From assembly GCA_030581615.1 (NCBI GenBank), contig JAKTTT010000015.1:1-64000 (forward strand): a stretch of DNA of 64,000 nucleotides, given 5' to 3'. Position numbers and translations under genes: made by a program. Of the stretch, positions 1-9,636 are shown one piece after another (the stretch's first letter is position 1; each line of letters starts with the position of its first letter). The notes under the pieces are model-generated. The model had not been told where the DNA came from. It worked only from the letters and a program-made list of their open reading frames with translations, and searched no databases. The stretch is from Alloascoidea africana. Lineage: Eukaryota > Ascomycota > Alloascoideomycetes > Alloascoideales > Alloascoideaceae.

Positions 1-1537
1 GGTGGAGGTTACCCGGAATACAAATGCTTAAAAGGTGTCCATCTGAAAAAATAAGGCTTTAAGGCGGGTAATGGCGAACTCAAAAGTTTCGTAGGTGTTA
101 CTTGCTCTACTGCTCATAAATTTAATAACAAACAGTTTTTATTTTTCATGTGGACCTGCATTAATGTTTGGATTTAGAGATCCTGGGGTAAAAAAAGCCC
201 GAAAGGTAAGCATAAAAGTCCTTTACTGCCATGTTGGGTAGCAGTTTCATGCATGAAACCCACTTACTACTTCACAGGGACCAGTTTCACAAGCCAATAG
301 GTAAACTAAAGGTCCAATGTTCCTTTTAATATTTATACAACAAAGATAATAACAAGCGTTTATAATATTCTATTCTCGTTTTCTAATAGTATGCATTGAC
401 GATTTTAGACCTTGTAGAGGAAAAGCAACTTAATTTTAAAAAAGTAGAACTATAGACTTCCTTTTCAGGATGTTTTATTAACACCGGCGCTTCAAAGATT
501 CTAATGCCTGTTTATATTATCTTAAATGCAACAGTTATGCTCAAAAGCCAAGAATAAAGGTAAGCACTACGGATTTTACTATTTTGAGGAAGATTGTTTT
601 ACATCATTTTGTGCTTTTGTAGTCCCCTCTCATAGACAAGTCGCATGGAAGGATCAGACAACATACGGAAGATTTTAGACTAACTGAGAAAAGGAGAATC
701 GGGAAAGCTGATCACATATAGATGAACTTTATTCATTGCATCTGTTTCAAATTGCAGAAATGCATGATTATCTTGCAACAAGATGCAAACAATATAGGCC
801 ACAACCCGATTTTGTTGGTGGTATTGGTTCTTAAATTCCTTTCATTAGAAAAGTCTATAGACTATGGTCGTACACGCTGAAGTGCTAGTTTTTCTGTGAT
901 CTCCAAGTTTTATACATCAATTGTTGTAGAAAACCAGTAGAAATTAATGAATCAATGGGTGGGTTCGATTTGTACAGCCCTAACATTGTTATTAAAAGGG
1001 AATAGGGCGTGAACAGTCATATCACAAGGAAAGCGAAGTATTTTCATGTTGCATCATTTCCAGACCTGTCTCAGTTCAGATTTCTGCCGCTAAATACACT
1101 TCTGCCCGTTCAACCTTGAAATTAATTAGATGCAAATGCTGCAAAAAGTGCTATGATATGATAGTACACTTTGTATGCTCTTTGGTACGAGAAACAACAA
1201 GATATAAATTCTTACATCTCTTAAAACTTTTTTATAATTTGAGACAAACTCAGATGTTCTCACTAAAAAAAACATGAATGACTTCCTTCAAATAAATTAA
1301 TCATCTCCTTCCGGATTAATACTATTTAGTGATTATACAACAACACAATCCATCCCTCTACCAAAATAAAAGAATAAAAAAAAAACAAAAAAAAAACCCA
1401 TGAGTAAGTTAAGACCGGAAACAAAGAAAAAGGAAAGAGAATAAAATGAATCGCCAAGGTCCTCTGTTGTAGCCATGTTTGGTTGCATTGGAAATAAAAT
1501 ACGACTGTCAACCCAGTAGCTATAAAGTAACACCTTC
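1..1537. other. AT-rich non-coding region
   Basis: No open frame of useful length is present on either strand apart from short frames near the right edge that overlap the 3' end of RIM8. The sequence is AT-rich with poly-A/T runs. I looked for tRNA A and B boxes; the nearest B-box-like string, GGTTCGATTTG near 965, has no convincing A box or acceptor stem. I see nothing else that can be named here. Confidence 0.6.
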
Positions 1538-3637
1538 TTAGTTATGCTCATTAACACTAAAAACAGGTGGCGGTTCAGACTCTTGCATCTCCAAATCCCT
1601 CATGTGTAGTTCATGCTTATCGTCTGTTTCGAAAACAACAACAGTTGGACTGAACCTCGGATTCGATGAATCTGCGACGGAGTTATGTGCATTTTCTTGA
1701 GAGTTTGCATGAGCTTCATATGGGGGAACAATACCATTATTGCCATTATCATTGGCAGCGAAAAGGTCATAAGGGTCGTGCTCCATCTCTCGAAGCGCTT
1801 CACGCTCTGCTTCAAGTTTATCCATTTCGGAGTGGTCTTGAGCAGAGTAAGACCTGATTCTAGCAGATGGAGCATTTGCTACATTACCGGATTGGTGACT
1901 AGCTGAAAGCACTCCTAAACTCTGGGGATCCGCTGCAGAATGATTTATAACATCCTGATTTCCGACGAGAATCGGAGGGGCACTTGGCTCAATCGAGGTG
2001 TATTCCAAAGGTAGCCCTTGAGGTCTAAGTGACTGTGGGTGGTGAGGATCTGTGGCGGCATCCATAGAGTATGGACTTATTACGCCAGTGCTCCTACCAC
2101 TGTTTGACGAGCCTCTACCACTAGGAGTGCTTCCAGGACGCTGAAGTTCAATAGTCGTGCTACTATGGCGCCTAAGGGGTCTCGGTGCCTTTGAAACATT
2201 CGATTTCATTGTTCCTACTATGATTTCTGTGCCAAGACTTATTATCTCCTTGTGTCTTCTCAGCTTTTCGATATCAAGAATAGGAAGGCTCTTCAAGGTG
2301 GCAGTTCCGTTATTGCTATATCGAAGAGCCGCCAGCTCTTCCATAGAAACAGAATTCTCGATATCAATTTTGCCAGATAGATCTACCAGTACATCTAGCC
2401 AATATCGAAATGTGACAACTTTATTGCTTGTTATTGTGGGGAAAGCATCCGAAGGAATCGTAACTTTTGCATTCACCGTACCCGTCAGGGATACGGGGTC
2501 GATGTATAGAGGAGTTATTGCTTGTGAGAGCTCTTTTCGAAATGATTGAAATGATCGATATGAATCTTTAGATGCGTCTGGTTCTTTCGTTTCATGAGAG
2601 CTGTCTGGCTCTTGATCTTCTGTCGTCTTTTTGCGTTGGGAAGCCTGGGAAGGTCGCGATACTCTACATATCCTGGACAGCGAGAGAATGACACCTGACA
2701 GAGATTTAATATGCTTGAGATGGGAGATGAAAAGCTGAATACTGACAGACTCTCCAGCGAGAAAGCCGACTTCTGGGGCAGTCATGACCACTTTAATTAA
2801 ACCATAATCTTCAGCCGAGGAGAGGGCCAACGACGTTGAGTTTATAGAAGATGAAGGCGAGGCGGCTAAGACCAGCTCCTCGTCTCGTTGATCTGATTCA
2901 GGTTCTTTTCCTTTGGTCCTCTCCTTCTTCTGTCTTTTTTTGTTTAGCGGAACCCGCACATTCAATACTTTGCGTGATGAATGCTGAAGCGGAGAAATGT
3001 CTAATGGGCATACCACATTGAACACAGTTTCACACGCGATATTAGAGTTTATTCTGGTAGATGTGACTTGGGACGGCCGTTTATTTGCTCGTGTTGAGTT
3101 CATAGCCCGGTGTTTATTCCGTTGAAGTAGACCCTTCAGAGTGTACGAGATGGAGCCCAATTCGAACTCCAGAGTCGTGTGAAGTCCATCGGCAGGCAAA
3201 CGTATTTGAAAGGGAAATCGATGCTCTCCTCTTCTCAGCCCAATCGGGGGTCGTCCATCGGCGTTCTGGTATCCATACATTTCAAGGCGACGGTTGATAA
3301 TCTTCATAATGTTTGTGTTTGCTGATCCTTTAACCTCTATTTCTCCAATGATAAACAGATCAATGGTGTAGCCTTCATTGATCATTCCTGGAGCTTCATC
3401 TTTCTGTATGTTTAAGCCGTTCGTCTGGGATGATTTGGACGCATCCGGCTGTTGTAAGTTTTTCTCTAGCCGTAAAACCAAGTCGCCCTCTATCGTATCA
3501 TTAGGTGCCCATGCTCTGTGAGGCTCTTTGAGATCGATGTAGAACTCCGAAACGATGTTTTCCAGCTTCAGAGCCACTGGCGATGACAGGGAAAAGTGCC
3601 TTCTCTGCTGGAAAAGCCGGGACACTGACTTCATCAT
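1538..3637 (-). CDS. RIM8: Rim8/PalF-type arrestin of the ambient-pH pathway
   Basis: This encodes a 699-aa arrestin-like adaptor. In the Rim101/PacC pathway, Rim8 links the plasma-membrane pH sensor to ESCRT so that Rim101 is processed at alkaline pH. The arrestin N-fold runs from about residue 22 to 170, with Rim8-typical strings KEPHRAWAPND and GEHRFPFQIRLP near residue 136. The arrestin C-fold covers about 230-445 and includes RKELSQAITPLYIDP. LDIEKLRRHKEIISLGTEI then matches the conserved Rim8 block after the C-fold. The disordered tail carries LPLEY (an LPxY Rsp5-type site) and, a few residues on, a PSAP motif near residue 550, the canonical ligand of the Vps23/Tsg101 UEV domain. The first ATG of the frame is at 3637; the frame is open slightly further only to a GTG. 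The family match was made from memory of the S. cerevisiae protein. Confidence 0.85.
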   Translation of the reverse strand: MMKSVSRLFQQRRHFSLSSPVALKLENIVSEFYIDLKEPHRAWAPNDTIEGDLVLRLEKNLQQPDASKSSQTNGLNIQKDEAPGMINEGYTIDLFIIGEIEVKGSANTNIMKIINRRLEMYGYQNADGRPPIGLRRGEHRFPFQIRLPADGLHTTLEFELGSISYTLKGLLQRNKHRAMNSTRANKRPSQVTSTRINSNIACETVFNVVCPLDISPLQHSSRKVLNVRVPLNKKRQKKERTKGKEPESDQRDEELVLAASPSSSINSTSLALSSAEDYGLIKVVMTAPEVGFLAGESVSIQLFISHLKHIKSLSGVILSLSRICRVSRPSQASQRKKTTEDQEPDSSHETKEPDASKDSYRSFQSFRKELSQAITPLYIDPVSLTGTVNAKVTIPSDAFPTITSNKVVTFRYWLDVLVDLSGKIDIENSVSMEELAALRYSNNGTATLKSLPILDIEKLRRHKEIISLGTEIIVGTMKSNVSKAPRPLRRHSSTTIELQRPGSTPSGRGSSNSGRSTGVISPYSMDAATDPHHPQSLRPQGLPLEYTSIEPSAPPILVGNQDVINHSAADPQSLGVLSASHQSGNVANAPSARIRSYSAQDHSEMDKLEAEREALREMEHDPYDLFAANDNGNNGIVPPYEAHANSQENAHNSVADSSNPRFSPTVVVFETDDKHELHMRDLEMQESEPPPVFSVNEHN

Positions 3638-5802
3638 CCGAGGCACTGTGTGTCTTTGTTATGCCTAAGAAGCAGGACACGGAATCTTGCACCTGGACTG
3701 CGCAAGGGAATATAGCCAAGACTCGATCTAATCTCGCAGTTTTGGCGCTAGTATAGTTGCGAGTTGGGGCTTTCGCGGCGAATGGCTGTGAAACGAGAAG
3801 CCACTCAGTCGGGTAATTATCGTCCTGCGAAGCTTACCCTGTTCAATGCCCAGAAACAAGCCTTGAGTCCAGCTCTTGGCAAGGCTTCACGGGCTTGTCA
3901 GCGTGCTAGACTGCGGTTCGAGCATCTCGCGATCTCGGTGTGGCTGGTTTCGGCGGTCGTCGCCACATCCAGGGCAAGCCGGTCCCGCGAGCAAGTAGAC
4001 CAAGATGGCCAAACCTCGGCGTGGCCTCCGTTTCAGATAGGAGCGGGTGGAATAGTAGCCATTATCGCGAACATTTCATATGGCTGCTTTATGAACAGCA
4101 CAGCGAACAAGGCACATGTAGATGGCGTATATGTCAAGCGTGGTAGAGACAATCACTAGAAGGCAAGAGAACAAAGTAACGTTTCGTGGGAGTGATTCAC
4201 CTTTTTGGCTTATCTTGTAGATGAATGACGTTGGCCAAGCTACGAATGAACACATTTGCGAAACCGATTAATTCGAAAGTTGGTATTTGTGATTCCTGCA
4301 GAATATACTATCTCATTCATATTTTATCTATCATATGCTCTATCGAATCCCACGCCTACTATTAATATTTTGGAATATGCTACTGCTCTTGGTGTTTACT
4401 TACAAGAAATTTGTATGCAGGAGATTTGAGTCTTATGCTACAAAAAGTGTGGTTGCCTTAGTAAGTGAAAAACCATCTTTGCAGCTTCTATGCTACTTAC
4501 TGCTTGTCACTAGATACAAGAATTTTATTTGGTTTCTACGAAGGAGGAGATTCCGTAATCTCCACGCCAATAGCACTTCAATACAGTCTTCGGGTGATTT
4601 GGCACAATCTCGAATTGTTTTCATCTCAGTTGGCAGGTTGTACAATATTGCAAATCAAAAATTGTATGAGCTTCGGTATTTGTTACTTCCCGGCAATAAA
4701 TGACATCATACGAAACTTTATTCCTTTGCATTTTTTTCTTTTCCAAGAAGTTTAGTAAACGATGCCCTCTTTTTCACCTTTAAAGTTGCGTAAAACTTGA
4801 CAAAAATTGTTGCCCCTTTTTCTTTACCGTGCGGCTAGCAAGAGGCTAAGACAAGGTCTTTTCTTCACTTGTTGAAACTGGTTTACCCAACCATCTATTC
4901 TCCATTTCCCCCCTTCTTTCCGATTGGAACAAGCAAACACTTTGAATCCAGTATTTCCTTTTCTATTTGCACTGGATTTTCTTCAGTTAAAAACTTGCCA
5001 TGGATTTTCATGCCTTATCTACTCTATTCTGGAAGCCTTATTTGGTTTTGTATCGTTTGATCTTACTGCTGTTGTTTGCGTAGCATCAGAGTTCCAAGGT
5101 TGACAATTACCCTCATGTACGACCATTATAGACAGGATTTGACGCTTATTGACTGGGATTGCTTTTGGTGATGACAGTCGCAAAGATCCAATTCGTATCT
5201 TGTTAGTGTACACACTAATAATTGAGTAACAATGAAGCTATCCTATGCCTTCAGTGAGATTGCCTTAGACATTCTTTGAGTCCGTCTTTCCAATGGTAGA
5301 TATCTCTGCAGAACTGAAATGCCCTCATCCAGCCAGACTCACTTCCAAGAGTCGCAATATAGCTTTCTGATTGCAAATAAGCAGCTGCTCTTGGACCATC
5401 CACCCGCTAATCTCGTTTTATCTGTTTGCTGAATCCACTTGAGACTGCATTATATACCGACCAGCATCCTGATGTGCGTAAACCCTGGACTGTGTGGTCT
5501 CTTCAAACAATACTGGGACAGGGTTCAAGTTCCGGATGAGAGAGTGCAGCACAAAGGGCAAAGATGGGCATATCCACCATTCTTTCCCGTTCATTTATAA
5601 GCCAGTTTTAACTCTCCTCACAGATCCGGATGCTTAGGGCGGTTCACATTTTCTTTCTTCGTTAGGACCTGCCCTCCTGGATTGTGAGGTTGACTTTTCA
5701 GCGTCAAACTCTAACCGTCCGACTCTACTCAGCTTGGCTCAGCTCAACTGAACTCCACCACTCAATTTTTTTCCTCTTTGTCCAACACCTAAACTAACAC
5801 AC
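3638..5802. other. intergenic region between divergent RIM8 and AVT1-like genes
   Basis: This 2.2-kb divergent intergenic stretch holds a short GC-rich patch at about 3700-4160 (listed separately) and is otherwise AT-rich. Other frames of 60-120 codons at 4335-4755 and 5019-5213 have no recognisable domain and look like chance. The last 150 bp before the transporter ATG is pyrimidine-rich, as expected for a yeast promoter and 5' leader. Confidence 0.5.
3782..4159 (+). CDS. doubtful ORF in a GC-rich patch, 125 aa
   Basis: An ATG-initiated frame of 125 codons sits in a patch that is clearly richer in G+C than its flanks. The product is basic at the N-terminus, with one hydrophobic stretch (IGAGGIVAIIANISYG) near the C-terminus. 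I do not recognise it. It may be a chance frame, a remnant, or a lineage-specific gene; the compositional contrast is the only reason it is listed. Confidence 0.2.
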   Translation: MAVKREATQSGNYRPAKLTLFNAQKQALSPALGKASRACQRARLRFEHLAISVWLVSAVVATSRASRSREQVDQDGQTSAWPPFQIGAGGIVAIIANISYGCFMNSTANKAHVDGVYVKRGRDNH

Positions 5803-7674
5803 ATGACTGACCCAAATCAAGCGGATCCCATTCAGATTTCTCGGACTCAGTCTCATTCAACTTCCATAAGCCGGCGAAGGTCGATTCTGGATACATTTAC
5901 GGGACCAAACTCATTAGACCGATTCGCTTCTTCTTTCTCAAGGGCACAATCTTTCAGAACACTTGATCCGCCAGAAGTACTAAACAAATCACGATCTTTC
6001 TTTGACGATAACGATGAAATAGTTGATCCCGAAAGTCTGGCTCCCGCCTACCGTGGAAGACACCTATCGGCTGTAATGGAGCAACGACCAAAATTTTTAC
6101 ATGCACCTTCGTTTGCTAGCAATGGTTCAGTAGTGGCCAGAGATGAAGAGGAGAACGATAATATATACAATGACCATCATTCTATTACAAGTCAATCCTC
6201 TTCTTCACTACACAACTTTAGGAGAGTCTCGTTTTCAACGCTTGGGATTTCACAACCAAATGGACCTGCGGACGAAAATACACCGCTGATAGATTCCGTC
6301 CCGATTAAAGTAAAGACTGTAGAACAACCTGACGGTAAACTAGTCACAGTTCTTGTTGGACAATCGACAAAAGCACAAACAGTTTTCAACAGCGTTAACG
6401 TTCTTGTTGGCATAGGATTACTTGCTCTTCCCCTTGGTCTCAAGTACGCTGGGTGGCTGGGTATTCCAATTTTGATCTTATGCGCTTGGTCTACTTACTA
6501 TACCGCTTCTCTTTTGGGCAAATGCTTGGATACTGATCCAACACTTGTTACCTATGCCGACATTGCCTATGCTGCCTTTGGAAGCCGTGCAAGACTAGCG
6601 ATTTCTATCTTGTTTTCGGTTGATTTAATAGGGGCTGGTGTTGCTTTGATTGTTTTATTTGCAGACTCGTTGAATGCACTTTTTCCAAACATTTCAATCA
6701 CCACTTTTAAACTTGCTTCTTTTGTAATTCTAACCCCACCCAGCTTTTTGCCGTTGAGAATATTATCATTTTTGAGTTTCAGTGGAATTATCAGCGTTAC
6801 CGGTTTAATTTTCATCATAATGGCAAGCGGATATTCTAAAACCTCATCTCCTGGATCATTGATTGATCCCATGCCAACTTGGTTTCTTCCCCAGGATTGG
6901 TCTACAGTTCCTATTGCCATTGGTCTCTTGATGGGTATGTCCCGGATTTACTTTTAAGCTTGAGTTTATCGTTAATACTAACCTACTGGCCACTTTGTAG
7001 CTCCATGGGGTGGACACGCTATATTTCCAAACATTTATCGTGATATGCGCCATCCAGAAAAATATGTCTCTTCGTTGAAAACGACCTATGCAATCACATG
7101 CTTCAGCGATTGTGCAATGGCCGTTGTTGGATTTCTCATGTTTGGATCACAAGTCCTTGATGAGATCACCAAATCTGTTTTGGTGACTGATGGATACCCC
7201 CAGTTTGTCTACGGTCTCATATCGACTTTGATTGCGGTTATTCCCATTTCCAAAACGCCGCTTTGTGCAAGACCAATAATTACAACGCTCGATGTGCTGG
7301 CTGGATTGGATTCGCGAGAAGTAAGTGATAATGAAGATAGCAACACGGAGAATCACTCTTATGCACCAAATACCAAAAGAACGATATGGCAAAAGATAGT
7401 GAAAAATTTCGGCAAGTTTTTCACCCGGTTGATTGTAAACGTTGTGTTTGTGTTTGTGGCTGTTGTATGTCCCGATTTCGAAGTGGTTATAGCAGTGTTG
7501 GGTAGTTCAGTTTGTTTTTTGGTTTGCATAATACTGCCCGTCGCTTTCTACCTCAAGATTTTTCATGGAAGCATTCCGAAAGCAGAGCTTATGCTGTGTT
7601 ATATCTTGATGATCACAAGCATTTTCCTCGGCAGCATTGGCACAGTATATGCTTTGTTTCCGTTGAGGAACTAA
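5803..7674 (+). CDS. AVT1: AVT1-type vacuolar amino-acid transporter (AAAP family), two exons
   Basis: Exons 5803-6934 and 7001-7674 encode a 601-aa protein. A disordered, Ser-rich cytosolic N-terminus of about 190 residues precedes roughly ten membrane segments. The first starts at SVNVLVGIGLLALPLGLKYA, the hallmark of the amino acid/auxin permease fold. The splice junction restores the conserved GLLMAPWGGHAIFPNIYRD motif, which is interrupted in the unspliced sequence, so the intron is well supported. Avt1 family members move neutral amino acids between cytosol and vacuole, driven by the proton gradient. The ATG at 5803 follows a pyrimidine-rich leader. The substrate cannot be read from sequence, and another AVT paralogue is possible, although the long N-terminus favours AVT1. 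Confidence 0.85.
6935..7000 (+). other. spliceosomal intron in the AVT1-like gene
   Basis: The 66-nt intron has donor GTATGT (6935-6940), branch point TACTAAC (6976-6982) and acceptor TAG ending at 7000. It is phase 1. Splicing joins G+CT to give Ala in LLMAPWGGH and removes an in-frame stop. Confidence 0.93.
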
Positions 7675-8214
7675 TTTATTTTGGCTTTTAAATAACAAAA
7701 AAATATAATTAATACAGAATTAACGATATATACACGATAGCATGTTATTTAACCTGGATGGTTATAATGTGTAGATATTTGAGTTCTCTTCAATGTTCTC
7801 CAAACTTTTTAACTTTCATTTTTTTCTTCTTTCGCTATGAACTACTCTTAGTTACAGGTAAGACAATCAAGTTTGATGACTCGTAATTAATCATGTTGTA
7901 CCTAATGACGACCATTTCGTCAAATTCCGAACAACTTTGGTGGTTCACCCTATACCCAAATGGCTCTTGGACTCTAGTAATACTTTTTTTACTATTGTGA
8001 ACTATAACAGGGTTTCAAATCAAAAATCGATTATCTGAGTTAATAAATAAAGAGCTTAGAGGCATACTAACAAAACAAAATTATCAAATAAAAAGATGCC
8101 TTTAAAGAAAATTAGCATCAAGATCCTAAATTTTCACGACAAAAATAAATAAGAATGCGCCGAGACATGTGCTGCCGGGGGTTTTGGCTGTTTCTGTCAT
8201 ATGATACTCCGAAT
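7675..8214. other. convergent 3' intergenic region (AVT1-like / citrate synthase)
   Basis: This 540-bp AT-rich stretch lies between two convergent genes and presumably holds both poly(A) regions. A TACTAAC string at about 8067 has no paired donor or acceptor and is taken as chance. Nothing else is seen. Confidence 0.5.
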
Positions 8215-9636
8215 CTATAACTTGGCCTTTTCATTTCTTGGAGCACCAGCGGCTTCAGCCAAAACGTCCAGCGTAACACTCTTGGGTCTTTCAATTGGAA
8301 GACCGTAGATCCTATCCCAAACAAGTTGTGTCAATGGTCCGATACTTCTAGAAATTCCAAAAGTAACCGTGTAGAAAGGAGTCTGGGTGATTCCGTAATG
8401 ATGGAATAGGACGCCACTAGAGGAGTCAACATTGGGGAAAGGATTCTTCGCTTTGCCCTGCTTCTTCAAGACCACTGGAGCGATCTCGGAAGTGCGATGT
8501 ACCAGTTGCCAAACAGGATCGTTGCTGATTTCAGGATGGCTAGCTGCAAATCCCATCAATGCTTCGAATCTGGGATCAGGCTTTCGAAGAACTGCATGTC
8601 CAAATCCAGGGATAACCTGCCCAGAGGAAAGCGTTTCGTTCAAAAATCGTTCAATATCGTGGTCCGTAAAGTTTGTAGGTATGTTTGACTTCATTTTGAG
8701 GACAAAACGAAGGGATTCCTGAGCTGCCAGACCGTGCAGTGGTCCCGCAAGTCCAAGCAAGCCTGCAGAATACGAGAGATAAGGATCTGAAAGTGCTGAA
8801 CCGATCAAATGTGTGGCATGGGCGCTAACATTTCCACCTTCGTGATCCGAATGTAGGGACGTGTAGAGTCTAAAGACATCGACAAAGCCAGCTTTGTCAT
8901 CCATTCCGATCATTCTTGCAAAGTTAAGAGACATGTCAGCGTTAAGATCAATGGGCTTAACAACCTGGTTAGTTCCACGATAAGTCTTTTGGTAGATTCT
9001 TGCTGCGACCATTGGCAATTTTGCAATCAATCTAATTGAGTCCTCAAACACAAGTTCCCAGTATTCTCTCTTGTTTATGCCCTTCTCATAAGCTTTTGCA
9101 AAAAGCGAGTCTCTGTTCAAAGCAGCAACAACAATGGCAAACTGGGTCATTGGATGCATATCTTTGGGGAAAGAATCGATAATGCGATGGGCATATTGTG
9201 GCAAATCTGCGTTTGCTGCCAGATCTTTACAGAGCTGTTTGATTTGGGATTCATTGGGGATAGAGCCACTCATCAGATACCATAGCATAGCCTCAGGTAA
9301 CAGCTGGCCAGTACCAGAATCTCCAAAAGTGGGAGAAGGCAGAATCTCTTGTAATTCCTTAATTGACTTTCCGTAGAATCTGATTCCCTCATTGGGATCC
9401 AGTAGGGAGCCATCCCAGATCATAGATTTTAAACCTCTCATTCCACCTATAACATTATTCACTGTGATTTCGCCTACTTTTTGAGCTCCATATTTGGCCT
9501 TGATGTACTTGAGACGTTCCAGTCTTCTTGGGATTTGATCCTGAACGGCTGCTTTTAGTGAAGGCGATATAGAGTCGACTTTTGGAGCTTGTTGGCTTGG
9601 GGAAGGTGAGCTGACAGAAACTGATGGGAAAGGCAT
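8215..9636 (-). CDS. CIT2: citrate synthase, peroxisomal type (C-terminal AKL)
   Basis: A 473-aa citrate synthase condenses acetyl-CoA and oxaloacetate. Catalytic residues are visible: His in GLAGPLHGLA (about 298), His in PGFGHAVLRKPDPRF (about 345) and Asp in NVDSSSG (about 401). The protein ends in AKL, a peroxisomal targeting signal type 1. Its N-terminus (MPFPSVSVSSPSPSQQ) is Ser/Pro-rich with no basic residue in the first 18 positions, unlike a mitochondrial presequence. Both ends therefore point to peroxisomes and the glyoxylate cycle, like S. cerevisiae Cit2. The ATG at 9636 is the first in frame. The symbol describes likely localisation; orthology to CIT2 rather than an independent retargeting of a CIT1-like gene is not shown. 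Confidence 0.9.
   Translation of the reverse strand: MPFPSVSVSSPSPSQQAPKVDSISPSLKAAVQDQIPRRLERLKYIKAKYGAQKVGEITVNNVIGGMRGLKSMIWDGSLLDPNEGIRFYGKSIKELQEILPSPTFGDSGTGQLLPEAMLWYLMSGSIPNESQIKQLCKDLAANADLPQYAHRIIDSFPKDMHPMTQFAIVVAALNRDSLFAKAYEKGINKREYWELVFEDSIRLIAKLPMVAARIYQKTYRGTNQVVKPIDLNADMSLNFARMIGMDDKAGFVDVFRLYTSLHSDHEGGNVSAHATHLIGSALSDPYLSYSAGLLGLAGPLHGLAAQESLRFVLKMKSNIPTNFTDHDIERFLNETLSSGQVIPGFGHAVLRKPDPRFEALMGFAASHPEISNDPVWQLVHRTSEIAPVVLKKQGKAKNPFPNVDSSSGVLFHHYGITQTPFYTVTFGISRSIGPLTQLVWDRIYGLPIERPKSVTLDVLAEAAGAPRNEKAKL

Noticed and set aside
961-990. tRNA-like B box GGTTCGATTTG
   Set aside because: The match to GGTTCGANTCC fails at the last positions and no A box or complementary acceptor stem is found at a suitable distance.
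4335-4755. Two overlapping frames of about 100-120 codons
   Set aside because: They are hydrophobic and AT-driven, overlap each other in different frames and have no recognisable domain.
5518-5540. Possible B box GGTTCAAGTTCC
   Set aside because: It carries an extra base relative to the consensus and the upstream 70 bp do not fold into D and anticodon arms.
5785-5830. Cyclin-like arrangement (AACTAAC, ATG, CAG) at the AVT1 start suggesting a hidden upstream exon
   Set aside because: No good donor is found in the preceding few hundred bases, and the ATG at 5803 already gives a normal-looking disordered N-terminus.
8060-8075. TACTAAC string as an intron branch point
   Set aside because: It lies between two convergent genes with no partner donor and no reading-frame benefit.
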